From IMCC2047 sp041395865 (GTDB taxonomy: Bacteria; Pseudomonadota; Gammaproteobacteria; Pseudomonadales; IMCC2047), in NCBI GenBank assembly GCA_041395865.1, contig JAWKZQ010000020.1:1-40245 (forward strand): 40,245 nucleotides of DNA, in the 5' to 3' direction. Made by a program: the position numbers and the translations under genes. Of this stretch, positions 24,584 through 31,925 are shown in pieces. Below the pieces are notes generated by a model that worked only from the letters and a program-made list of their open reading frames with translations, did no database searches and was not told where the DNA came from. Each line of letters starts with the position of its first letter. The first letter of the stretch is position 1.

Positions 24584-25241
24584 GACGCTTTCTGCGATAA
24601 CCCAGGACATAAACGAAGGTGATCGCGAGCACCGAGAGGCATAAAAGCACGGCGGACATTACGCCGGCAGCACCGTAATCAAACATCTGTACCCGATCGT
24701 AAATGGCGATGGACAGGGTGCGCGTTTCATCCGGGATATTGCCGCCCATCATCAGTACGACCCCGAACTCGCCGAGGGTGTGGGCAAAGGTGAGCACCAG
24801 CGCAGACAGCATGCCGGTCCAGGCTAACGGTAGCTCAATGCGCCAGAATGTCATCCAATGGGACATGCCGCTGCACCAGGCGGCTTCGCGCACGTTCATC
24901 GGAACGGCCTCGAAGGCGCGCTGCATCGGCTGGATGGCAAAGGGCAGGTTGAAAATGATGGAGGCCAGCAGCAGGCCGTCAAAGGTAAACACCAGCCCGT
25001 GACCGGTGATGGAATGATATAAGCGACCAATCCAGGTGGCATCGCCGAAGGAAAGGATCAGGTAATAGCCCATCACGGTCGGCGGCAGGACCAGCGGAAC
25101 CGCAACCAGTGCTTCGACAAAGGCTTTGCCGCGAAAGTTGTTCCAGGCCAGCAACCGTCCGAGCAGTACTGCCAGCGGCAGCAGAATGGCGCAGGTCCAG
25201 AAGGCGAGCTTTAGAGAAAGGTTGAGTGCATTCCATTCCAT
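24573..25241 (-). CDS. modB: Molybdate ABC transporter permease
   Basis: A 222-residue inner-membrane permease with about five hydrophobic helices. The cytoplasmic EAA loop that contacts ModC is visible as NVREAAWCSGMSHWMTFWRIELPLA (about residues 136-160). LVLPPTVMGYYLILSFG and TLGEFGVVLMMGGNIPDETRTLSIAIYD are characteristic ModB blocks. It starts 39 bases after modA and overlaps modC. Length is typical of the family. Confidence 0.95.
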   Translation of the reverse strand: MEWNALNLSLKLAFWTCAILLPLAVLLGRLLAWNNFRGKAFVEALVAVPLVLPPTVMGYYLILSFGDATWIGRLYHSITGHGLVFTFDGLLLASIIFNLPFAIQPMQRAFEAVPMNVREAAWCSGMSHWMTFWRIELPLAWTGMLSALVLTFAHTLGEFGVVLMMGGNIPDETRTLSIAIYDRVQMFDYGAAGVMSAVLLCLSVLAITFVYVLGYRRKRHAC

Positions 25242-25280
25242 GATGACGGGGCTTTATCTTGAAAGTTGTCGGAAATGCTC

Positions 25281-26075
25281 TCACATTTCCCCTGAAACTG
25301 TGAAACCGTATTCACGCAAAATCGCCTGCGCGGCGGTTGATTGAAGGTGGTTGTAAAACTGCTCGGCGGTGCTGCCGGCCCCCTTCAGTAACACCATTCG
25401 CTGACGCAGGGGGGCGTGCAGGCTTTGGTCGATTAACCGGTATCGCCCTTTTTCGGCAACAATGGGGTTGAGTACCAACGAGTGGGGAATAATGGCGCCC
25501 TGGGTCGCACCGGACACGGCGAACAGGGTGGCTTGGCTGGCGCTTTCGCCGAATACCAGTATTTTTTCAAGGTCGTCCCATAACTTAACGTTAATCAGGA
25601 CTTCGCGGGCAGCTCTGCCATAGGGGGCATGACTCGGATTGGCGATTGAAAACTTGCGTATCGACCCTTTGGCGGCCAAGTCTGAAAGGCGCTCAAAGGA
25701 CAGCTGGTTCGCGAGCGGTGACGTGAGGGGGGCAAAAAGTGCCAGGCGGCCTGAGGCATAAATGCGTCCCTGGTCTCGAGTATGGCCCGTTTCAGCCAGT
25801 TGCAGCACATAGTGCTCGTCGGCCGACATGAACACCTCAAAGGGGGCGCCCTGTTCGATTAAACGCTTGAGGTTGCCCGACGAGCCGAAACTGAGGCGTA
25901 CCCGCTGGCCTGTTTGCTCGGTGAACTGTTCAGAAACTTTATTCAGGGCATAAGTTAAGTCCGATGCGGCAGCGATAACAGGTATATCGCCGGCATGTCC
26001 AATTGAGCGGCCCAGTAAAGCGAAAAGCGCCATGCTGAGTAAAAAAAGTTTACGACCCATCGATTCTTTTCTCAT
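25281..26075 (-). CDS. modA: Molybdate ABC transporter periplasmic binding protein
   Basis: A 264-residue periplasmic binding protein that captures molybdate, and possibly tungstate, for ModBC. A signal peptide covers about residues 1-28 (RKLFLLSMALFALLGRSIGHA). VIAAASDLTYALNKVSEQF and LSFGSSGNLKRLIEQGAPFEVFMSADEHYV are the oxyanion-binding blocks of ModA. The start is either ATG 26075 or ATG 26060, five codons later; neither has a strong Shine-Dalgarno. A structured intergenic element lies 48 bases upstream of the longer start. Confidence 0.95.
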   Translation of the reverse strand: MRKESMGRKLFLLSMALFALLGRSIGHAGDIPVIAAASDLTYALNKVSEQFTEQTGQRVRLSFGSSGNLKRLIEQGAPFEVFMSADEHYVLQLAETGHTRDQGRIYASGRLALFAPLTSPLANQLSFERLSDLAAKGSIRKFSIANPSHAPYGRAAREVLINVKLWDDLEKILVFGESASQATLFAVSGATQGAIIPHSLVLNPIVAEKGRYRLIDQSLHAPLRQRMVLLKGAGSTAEQFYNHLQSTAAQAILREYGFTVSGEM

Positions 26076-26122
26076 CCATTAGGGGTTTCCGTTGGTTCTC
26101 CTGGGTGGCTGCGAAGCATGGC

Positions 26123-26220
26123 CTGGTGCGTACGGGTAGCAGTTTAATATGCTTTAAGTTCCGTCTGCTTGATCAGGCTCAAACCCGCTTTTGCAGTGGG
26201 ATGAAAGCATAAGGCACCAG
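26123..26220. other. Structured intergenic element upstream of modA (candidate cis-regulatory RNA)
   Basis: Two nested complementary pairs enclose about 100 bases: CTGGTGC (26123-26129) with GCACCAG (26214-26220), and TATGCTTT (26148-26155) with AAAGCATA (26204-26211). Inside are a GCTT-GATC-AGGC hairpin and CCC/GGG pairing around GCTTTTGC. On the minus strand this would be the 5' leader of modA; on the plus strand it precedes the DUF6494 gene. Molybdenum-cofactor (Moco) riboswitches occur before mod genes in some bacteria, but I could not match the conserved Moco core, so the identity is open. Confidence 0.45.
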
Positions 26221-26304
26221 CAGGATATTTGACCATCTTCGATGGCATTAATAAGCTTTTATTGTCTTTGATAACCAGCATTGCCAAACGGGCAGGAGGG
26301 CACG

Positions 26305-26511
26305 ATGAACGAAGATACCTTAAATATGGAAATCCGTAAGTTCCTGAAAAAGGTGGGTATTACCTCGCAGCGTGAAATTGAGCGGGCGATCCAGGATGGG
26401 CTGAAAAGCGGCGCCTTGAAAGGCGGAGAGTCGTTGGCGGTGAAGGTGGTGTTGTCCATACCGGATTTAGCGGTTGATCACCAAATTGATGGCAGCATCT
26501 CCTTGGAGTAG
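26305..26511 (+). CDS. DUF6494 family small protein
   Basis: A 68-residue soluble protein. The blocks MNEDTLNMEIRKFLKKVGITSQREIE, AIQDGLKSGALKGGESL and the closing IDGSISLE match what I remember of the DUF6494 family, a small conserved protein of unknown function. The ATG is preceded by an excellent AGGAGG at five to six bases, so it should be well translated. It is divergent from modABC and 81 bases upstream of the broken methyltransferase. Confidence 0.85.
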   Translation: MNEDTLNMEIRKFLKKVGITSQREIERAIQDGLKSGALKGGESLAVKVVLSIPDLAVDHQIDGSISLE

Positions 26512-26592
26512 TCTGTTGTTAATTGAGTTTGGCAGGCCGACTCCGGTCTCAGGCCGGGAGCCGGTTAGTCCGCTTGCGTTGAGGAGCGACCA

Positions 26593-27398
26593 ATGCCCGA
26601 TCCATCCTTAGCGGATCAAATTTCGGCGGCAAAGGGCTACGAAGCGCTTTTGGTTCCCGCTTTATTCCGGCAGTGGGCGCCCAGGCTGATTTCAGCCGCC
26701 ACGATTCAAGCAGGAAGTTCTGTGCTGGATGTGGCCTGCGGTACAGGTGTATTCGCCAGGGCGGCCGCGTCTGTTACCGGCAGTTCGGGCACGTTGTCGG
26801 GCTTGATTTGTCCGAGGCGATGTTGGCTGTGGCCAGAGTGCTGGCGCCTTCACTGCAATGGCATCAGGGAGATGCCGATAAGCTTCCCTTTGCCGATGCA
26901 CTATTCGACGCGGTTGTCTGCCAATTTGGCCTCATGTTTTTCCTGGATCGTAACCAGGCGTTACTTGAGATGTGGCGCGTGCTGCGCCCGGGCGGACGGC
27001 TGGCCGTTGCGGTTTGGGATTCGCTTGACGGTATTCCTGCCTATGCAGCTGAAGTTGCGCTGTTTGAGCGCCTGGCGGGCAATATGGCTGCCGAGGCGTT
27101 GCGAGCCCCTTTCGTACTGGGGAGTCGACGTGAATTGCAAAAACTGGCTCGGGTCACGGGAAGTAACAGCATCCAGATCAGCACGGAAAAGGGCTGGGCG
27201 CGGTTTCCGGGTGTGAGGCAAATGGTTGAAGCCGATGCAAGGGGCTGGCTACCGGCGATGGGCGTCGTCTTGTCAGAGCCTGTCATTGAGCAGTTGCTTG
27301 AGGAGGCCGCACAGGCGTTGGATCCCTATCTGGAAGCGCAGGAGGGGGCTGTTTTCCCGGTTTCAGCCCACATTCTTTCTATCACGAAGGACGATTAG
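26593..27398 (+). pseudogene. SAM-dependent methyltransferase interrupted by one frameshift
   Basis: A class I methyltransferase (UbiE/Methyltransf_11-like) of about 268 residues split across two frames. The first frame starts at ATG 26593 with GAGGAG six bases upstream and carries SAM motif I, SVLDVACGTGVFARAAASVTG. The match then continues in another frame as HVVGLDLSEAMLAVARVLAP (motif II), DADKLPFADALFDAVVCQFGLMFF and LLEMWRVLRPGGRLAVAVW, to the stop at 27398. The break is at the GGG run 26787-26789; one additional G would restore TGSSGHVVGLDL. No slippery heptamer is visible, so this is a recent mutation or a sequencing error. It converges on the Nramp-like gene. Confidence 0.85.
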
Positions 27399-27432
27399 TC
27401 TCTCTCGTGGCCCTGTCCTGGCAAGAAGACTG

Positions 27433-28689
27433 TCAGCCAGACCATTGGCGCCAGGCGATCCATCCAAAAAAAGCGAGCGTAGCGGCGAGCATAAGCACGG
27501 TAATGGGGCGGTTTTTGTAGTCGCCAACCCACTTGTGGCGACCGTTCATCACCAGTAATACCATCGCCAGCAAAGGAATAAAGCTGGCGCCGATAATGGC
27601 GTAGAGTTTCTGTATTTCCTTGAAACTCATCAATAGGCCCAGCATCGGCAGGATTGCCAGTGCCAGCTGGTAATACCGATAGGGCCTGGATTTTGTCAGG
27701 CTCGCGGACGGCGGCGTTTTGGCGCCTGAGGTGGTTTGAAAGCTCAACCGCCAGACATCGGTGAACAGGTAAGGGATTGCCTGCCATACGCCAAGCAGAC
27801 TGCTAAATACAGCGCTCAGGGCGCCTAGCAGGAACAGCCAGTAGCCGGCAGGGCCAAGCTGGCTGTTAAGCTGATCCGACAGGGTTACCAGCAAGCCGGC
27901 ACCGCGCCCTTCGAGCTCAACCGTGCTGCCTATGATCACCATGCCGAAACCGAACAGTATGGTCATGGCATAGCCTGCGGCAAGGTCCAGCCGGCAGGTC
28001 TTGATATGCGCCGGCTGGGTACGGCCCTGTTCGCGAATCCAGTAGCCGTAGCAGAGAATGGTCACGGTGCCGCCAACGCCGCCAATCAAGGCGACGGTCC
28101 ATGCGATTCCTGAACCGTCAGCCTGTGGAATCGTTGGGACAAAAATCCCCTGCAGAATCTGGGCAGTACCCGGCCAGAGCAATACCGCCGTGACCATGAC
28201 CGTGGTAAACATCACGCCGATACAAAGGCCCATCATGCGCTCAAAAAGGGCAAAGCCGCCGAGCCGCACCAGCACCAACCCCGCCAGGCTGGCCGCAATG
28301 CCAAACACCAGTTTTCCGGTAGCGGCCTCTTCAAAGACGGGAAAAATGGCGTGCAGGGTGACACCGCAGGCGCTCATTAATGCGGTGCCGACAAAATAGG
28401 ACCAGAGGAACAGGTAAGGCAGGAAAATCAGTGCAAAGGCTTTACCAAAATGTACGGCCAATCCTTCCAGCAGGGTATAACCTGTGACCAGCTGCCAGCG
28501 TGCCAGCCCCTCGGTCAGGAAATATTTAAACAGCCCTCCCAGCAGAACGGCCCACAATACCGCGGTGCCCAAGTGGCTGCCGCTGAAGCTGGCGGTGGCC
28601 AGGTCGCCAGCGCCAACGCCGGTGGCGGCGACTAAAATACCCGGCCCGATAATGGCGAGTAGACTTTTGTTGTTTGGGGTCGTATTCAT
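27433..28689 (-). CDS. Nramp-like metal-ion transporter, divergent in key motifs
   Basis: A 418-residue membrane protein with about eleven hydrophobic helices and the overall Nramp (COG1914) pattern: GPGILVAATGVGAGDLATAS in helix 1 and YPYLFLW-like and GALSAVFSSLLGVWQAIPYLFTD blocks later. The hallmark metal-binding DPGN of helix 1 is replaced by GAGD (26-29), and the helix 6 MPH motif is absent (GGVGGTVTILCYGYW). The ion specificity is therefore unlikely to be the standard Mn/Fe. It may carry another cation or substrate. The start is ATG 28689, with GGA seven bases before it; a GTG precedes it directly. It is divergent from the DsbA-fold gene. Confidence 0.82.
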   Translation of the reverse strand: MNTTPNNKSLLAIIGPGILVAATGVGAGDLATASFSGSHLGTAVLWAVLLGGLFKYFLTEGLARWQLVTGYTLLEGLAVHFGKAFALIFLPYLFLWSYFVGTALMSACGVTLHAIFPVFEEAATGKLVFGIAASLAGLVLVRLGGFALFERMMGLCIGVMFTTVMVTAVLLWPGTAQILQGIFVPTIPQADGSGIAWTVALIGGVGGTVTILCYGYWIREQGRTQPAHIKTCRLDLAAGYAMTILFGFGMVIIGSTVELEGRGAGLLVTLSDQLNSQLGPAGYWLFLLGALSAVFSSLLGVWQAIPYLFTDVWRLSFQTTSGAKTPPSASLTKSRPYRYYQLALAILPMLGLLMSFKEIQKLYAIIGASFIPLLAMVLLVMNGRHKWVGDYKNRPITVLMLAATLAFFGWIAWRQWSG

Positions 28690-28804
28690 CACGTTATCCG
28701 GGCAGAATTAATTTCGCTAATGTGTTTTTATCACATAACAAAAACAGGTGGCTGGGTAATATCCCATCAACGCGATGAACCCTCAACCGATAGTGACGAG
28801 ATCT

Positions 28805-29464
28805 ATGAAAACACCACTGGGAATAGAGTATTACACGGACATTCTCTGCGTTTGGGCCTGGATTGCCCAGCGCCGTATTGATGAGTTGAACCAGGAATTA
28901 GGTGATCGAATCCATTTGCAGTATCACTACATGGATGTGTTTGGCGATGTGCCAACCAAGATGGGTGTGCAATGGGAAGGCAAGGGGCATTACCACGGTT
29001 ATGCCAGGCACGTCATGGATTCTGCGGCGAGCTTTAAGGAAGCGCCTGTTAACCCGAAAGTGTGGACCGAAGTGCGTCCGGCCTCTTCAGCCAATGCACA
29101 CCTGGCCTTGAAAGCCGTTGAGCTTGCGTACGACCGGAAGCAAAGCATGGCTTCGGACCTGATGCTGCGCCGGGCGTTTTTTGTGGACGCACAGGATATT
29201 GGCAATATGGCGGTGATTCTTGAGTTGCTTGATGCCCAGGGCCTGGATTCGGGGCTGATACGACAACCGATCCAGACGGGAATCGCGATGGCTGCGTTGA
29301 TGGGCGACTACCAAAAAGCGAAGCGGTTAACGATTAAGGGCAGCCCTTCCTACGTGATTGATGGGGGACGCCAGACACTCTATGGCAATGTGGGTTATCG
29401 GGTGATTCGCGCCAATATCGAGGAGTTACTTAAGCAGCCCATGGAAGAAGCCAGCTGGTGTTAA
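28805..29464 (+). CDS. DsbA-family oxidoreductase (HCCA isomerase/FrnE-like fold)
   Basis: A 219-residue thioredoxin-fold protein with an inserted helical domain. The N-terminal IEYYTDILCVWAWIAQRRI has a single active-site cysteine (Cys15) in C-V-W-A, so the second cysteine of a CxxC is missing. The later KGSPSYVIDGGRQTLYGNVGYRVI carries the cis-proline loop (SPSYVID) of DsbA/FrnE/HCCA proteins. Without a CxxC it is more likely glutathione- or isomerase-like than a disulfide oxidase; a lone C-terminal Cys is the last residue. No signal peptide is present, so it is cytoplasmic. An in-frame ATG at 28775 is an alternative start. Confidence 0.8.
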   Translation: MKTPLGIEYYTDILCVWAWIAQRRIDELNQELGDRIHLQYHYMDVFGDVPTKMGVQWEGKGHYHGYARHVMDSAASFKEAPVNPKVWTEVRPASSANAHLALKAVELAYDRKQSMASDLMLRRAFFVDAQDIGNMAVILELLDAQGLDSGLIRQPIQTGIAMAALMGDYQKAKRLTIKGSPSYVIDGGRQTLYGNVGYRVIRANIEELLKQPMEEASWC

Positions 29465-29490
29465 AGCGTTCGGGCGGAAAAGCGGGCAGG

Positions 29491-29527
29491 AAAAATAAAA
29501 AGGCCCCGCAGCGTGCTGCGGAGCCCC
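29491..29527 (-). terminator. Intrinsic terminator of the small minus-strand unit
   Basis: Read on the minus strand, GGCTCCGCAG-CACG-CTGCGGGGCC forms a ten-pair GC-rich stem (29502-29525), followed directly by TTTTTATTTTT (29501-29491). This is a textbook Rho-independent terminator for leftward transcription. On the plus strand there is no U-run after the hairpin, so it is not the terminator of the DsbA-fold gene. Confidence 0.88.
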
Positions 29528-29551
29528 ATCTGTTATTAAGTCAGTGTTATT

Positions 29552-29605
29552 GAACAAACAACCGGCCGCAGCCTGGTGTCAACAGACCACCTCGGGTGTT
29601 TGTTC
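29552..29605 (-). other. Mutually exclusive RNA stems in the leader (attenuator-like)
   Basis: A perfect 9-bp inverted repeat joins 29597-29605 (minus-strand GAACAAACA, inside the 14-codon ORF) with 29552-29560 (TGTTTGTTC, after its stop), with the stop codon in the loop. A GCTGCGG at 29566-29572 is identical to the 3' arm of the terminator and could pair with the CCGCAGC of its 5' arm, acting as an antiterminator. The layout resembles leader-peptide attenuation. Confidence 0.55.
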
Positions 29606-29623
29606 GATAAGTCGGTCAGACAT
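29579..29623 (-). CDS. Short ORF (14 residues) with an extended Shine-Dalgarno
   Basis: The frame encodes MSDRLIEQTPEVVC and a TGA stop. Immediately before the ATG is GGAGGTGATCC, an 11-base perfect complement of the conserved 3' end of 16S rRNA, which is far stronger than at other genes in the window. It lies between a TTGACA -35-like hexamer (29728-29733) and a strong intrinsic terminator. No gene follows before the terminator and the next sequence is antisense to the DsbA-fold gene. It could be a leader peptide of an orphan attenuator, a dual-function small RNA, or a real micropeptide. Function is unknown. Confidence 0.55.
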   Translation of the reverse strand: MSDRLIEQTPEVVC

Positions 29624-29645
29624 AGGATCACCTCCAGGCATCAGG

Positions 29646-29661
29646 GCGTGAATCTTCACGC
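29646..29661. repeat. Perfect 7-bp inverted repeat before the short ORF
   Basis: GCGTGAA-TC-TTCACGC is a perfect palindrome with a two-base gap, 22 bases upstream of the 14-codon ORF. It could be a protein operator or a hairpin in the leader. GGGCG (29644-29648) and CGCCC (29665-29669) offer a competing outer pairing. Confidence 0.5.
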
Positions 29662-29746
29662 AGTCGCCCCCCTGGCAGACGGCTTGCGAGACACTTAGTG
29701 AGTAAATCTGCGCCCAAACCCCCATTGTGTCAAATACCAAAACGTT

Positions 29747-30667
29747 CTAAGGAGCCTGCATATACGCCATGATTTTCTGGCGAATCCAGATGCACATCGG
29801 GTTGCGATGGTGGCGTTCATGCCAGTACAGGGAAAAACTGACGCCTCGCGAGCTGAGTTCATCGGGGACCGGCTTAACCACGATATTGCGCCCCTTGGCA
29901 ATCTTGCGGGCCACGATTTCCGGTAACACGAAGAGGATATCGCTGTTTTCACAGTAGTCGGCAGCCGTCATAAAGCTGGGCAGGCGCAGGGCCAAATGGC
30001 GTTTGAATCCCAGCTCCGCCAGGTGCTGATCCACTAAGCCGGGACCGACGCCGGTAATCGAAACCAGCCCGTGGCTGGCGGCGACATACTTGTCCAGGGT
30101 GAGCTTCTCCCTGGCAAGCGGATTGTCGGCGCTCATCAGGCAGACGGTGCCTGTCTGGGCCAGCAATAAACGCCTGAACTGATCTTCGTTGGTTTTAGGC
30201 GACATGCCGGTGATGGTGAAATGCACATCGCCCTTTTCCAGCATTTCAAAATGGTCGCGGGGTTCGCTGCGTATCTCCATGCGCATGCGCGGGGCCGCCC
30301 TGCGCATTTCCGTCATCAACTGGGGCAGGAAACAGGCAACTTCCAGATCGAGCCCGTAAAAGCGGACCACATCCTCTGCGGTGGCCGGGTCAAAGGTCGG
30401 TTCGGTTACCAGTTGGGTGATGCCGCTCATTAAATCCTGCAGATGGGGGAGTAATTCCAGGCCCCGGGCACTGAGGTCGTAGCCGTGGGTGGTGCGCACC
30501 AGCAGAGGGTCGTCAAATGTCTGGCGCAGGCGTTGCAGGGCCCTGCTTACCGCTGGTTGGCTCATATGCAGCTGCTCTGCTGCACGGGTGACGTGGCAGG
30601 TTTCCAGTAATTGCTGGAGGACAACAAGCAGGTTCAGGTCAATCGATCTTAAATTCACTTCGCGCAT
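29747..30667 (-). CDS. LysR-family transcriptional regulator
   Basis: A 306-residue LysR-type regulator. The winged helix-turn-helix is at about residues 6-65 (LNLLVVLQQLLETCHVTRAAEQLHMSQPAVSRALQRLRQTFDDPLLVR), followed by the two-lobed effector domain. The N-terminal style (RSIDLNLLVVL, TTHGYDLSARG) is of the NodD/NahR-like subgroup. ATG 30667 is chosen because upstream in-frame codons would cover the divergent promoter. It is divergent from the WrbA-like operon across about 100 bases with a palindrome and probably controls it. The effector is unknown. Confidence 0.92.
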   Translation of the reverse strand: MREVNLRSIDLNLLVVLQQLLETCHVTRAAEQLHMSQPAVSRALQRLRQTFDDPLLVRTTHGYDLSARGLELLPHLQDLMSGITQLVTEPTFDPATAEDVVRFYGLDLEVACFLPQLMTEMRRAAPRMRMEIRSEPRDHFEMLEKGDVHFTITGMSPKTNEDQFRRLLLAQTGTVCLMSADNPLAREKLTLDKYVAASHGLVSITGVGPGLVDQHLAELGFKRHLALRLPSFMTAADYCENSDILFVLPEIVARKIAKGRNIVVKPVPDELSSRGVSFSLYWHERHHRNPMCIWIRQKIMAYMQAP

Positions 30668-30671
30668 AGCT

Positions 30672-30685
30672 ATTATCTTAATAAT
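30672..30685. promoter_or_regulatory. Candidate LysR operator between the LysR and WrbA-like genes
   Basis: ATTAT-CTTA-ATAAT is a perfect inverted repeat in the divergent intergenic region, four bases before the LysR ATG. Its dyad, AT-rich character and place fit a LysR-type autoregulatory site. Assignment to this regulator is inference. Confidence 0.45.
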
Positions 30686-30769
30686 GCATTGGCCGAATGA
30701 ATGGTGGCTGAATAAGATGTGCTCGTCAACTTGAGAAAGTACGAAACAAACAGATTTCAGGAGAACATC

Positions 30770-31345
30770 ATGACTGAACAAATTAACGTCGCTATCGCCT
30801 ATCACAGTGGTTACGGTCACACCGAAGTGCTGGCAAATGCCGTGGCTGCGGGCGTGGAAAATGCCGGTGCCGTCGCCCTCACCGTGCCAGTCGCTGATCT
30901 TGAAACCCTTGACTGGGATGCGCTGAATCGCGCCGATGCGATTATTTTCGGGTCACCCACCTACATGGGCAGCGTCAGCGGTCCCTTCAAGACCTTCATG
31001 GATGCCAGCTCAAGGATTTGGTACGAGGGCGGATGGAAGGACAAACTGGCGGCCGGTTTTACCAACTCGTCCAGCCAGAGCGGCGATAAGTTAAATAGCC
31101 TGATCCAGCTTTCCATTTTTGCCGCACAGCACGGCATGAACTGGGTGAGTCTGGGTTTGATGCCTGGCAATAATAGCAGCCAGGGCAGTTCGCAGGACCT
31201 CAATCGTATCGGCAGCTACCTGGGTGCCATGGCGCAGAGTAATGCCGACGAAGGCGCTGAGGTAACGCCCCCTCGTTCCGACCGGGATACGGCCGAGGCG
31301 CTGGGTGCACGCGTCGCAGCCGCCGCCCGTCGCTGGAACCGGTAA
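30770..31345 (+). CDS. WrbA-like flavodoxin-fold NAD(P)H:quinone oxidoreductase
   Basis: A 191-residue flavodoxin-family protein. The FMN phosphate loop is IAYHSGYGHTEVLANAV (about residues 7-23), followed by FGSPTYMGSVSGPFKTFMDAS and AAGFTNSSSQSGDK, as in WrbA-type enzymes that reduce quinones by two electrons and prevent redox cycling. It is shorter and more divergent in the C-terminal half than E. coli WrbA, so the gene name is not given. AGGAGA lies six bases before ATG 30770. It is first in an operon with cytochrome b561 (19-base gap) and YceI, opposite a LysR regulator. Confidence 0.88.
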   Translation: MTEQINVAIAYHSGYGHTEVLANAVAAGVENAGAVALTVPVADLETLDWDALNRADAIIFGSPTYMGSVSGPFKTFMDASSRIWYEGGWKDKLAAGFTNSSSQSGDKLNSLIQLSIFAAQHGMNWVSLGLMPGNNSSQGSSQDLNRIGSYLGAMAQSNADEGAEVTPPRSDRDTAEALGARVAAAARRWNR

Positions 31346-31364
31346 TTAACAGGCGCTGACGGAT

Positions 31365-31925
31365 ATGGCAATTTCCCTGAAAAATACATCGAACCGTTTT
31401 GGCATGCTGTCCATCACCCTGCATTGGGTGATGGCGCTGGCGATCATTGGCATGTATCCGCTGGGGCTCTATATCGATAGCCTGGGCTATTACGACGCGG
31501 CCTATCGCACGGTTCCCCACTGGCATAAAAGTATCGGTATGCTGGTGCTTGGTTTGTTGCTGCTTCGGTTGCTGTGGCGGGCAATCTCGGTGCATCCCCA
31601 GTCGTTACCTCAACCGGCACTGCAACAGATTGCCACAAAGGTTGTCCATTTGTTGATGTACGGGCTGATGCTGGTTGCGTTGGTTTCAGGCTATATGATT
31701 TCGACCGCCGATGGGCGTGCGATTGCTGTTTTCAGCTGGTTTGAGGTGCCTGCCTTGCCCGCTTTGGTCGAGCAGCAGGAAGATGTGGCGGGAAGCGTGC
31801 ATTACTGGAGTACCACGCTTTTGATTATTCTGGCTGGCGTTCATGCGCTGGCGGCTTTAAAACACCATTTTATTAACAAGGACCAAACCCTTTTACGTAT
31901 GTTAGGAGCAACCCATGAAAATTAA
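31365..31925 (+). CDS. Cytochrome b561 family protein
   Basis: A 186-residue four-helix di-haem b membrane protein. Helix histidines are visible in SITLHWVMAL, VPHWHKSIGM, KVVHLLMYGLM and ILAGVHALAALKHHF. These proteins pass electrons between the quinone pool and periplasmic or membrane partners. It overlaps the yceI start by 11 bases, the common b561-YceI pairing in gammaproteobacteria. Together with the quinone-reducing WrbA-like protein it suggests a quinone-linked redox operon. Confidence 0.93.
   Translation: MAISLKNTSNRFGMLSITLHWVMALAIIGMYPLGLYIDSLGYYDAAYRTVPHWHKSIGMLVLGLLLLRLLWRAISVHPQSLPQPALQQIATKVVHLLMYGLMLVALVSGYMISTADGRAIAVFSWFEVPALPALVEQQEDVAGSVHYWSTTLLIILAGVHALAALKHHFINKDQTLLRMLGATHEN

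Noticed and set aside
26123..26220. TPP riboswitch
   Set aside because: A CTGATCA-like stretch resembles part of the TPP motif, but the other conserved blocks are missing and the neighbour is molybdate, not thiamine, related.
26780..26795. Programmed frameshift in the methyltransferase
   Set aside because: There is no slippery heptamer or following pseudoknot; a one-base loss in a G run explains the break more simply.
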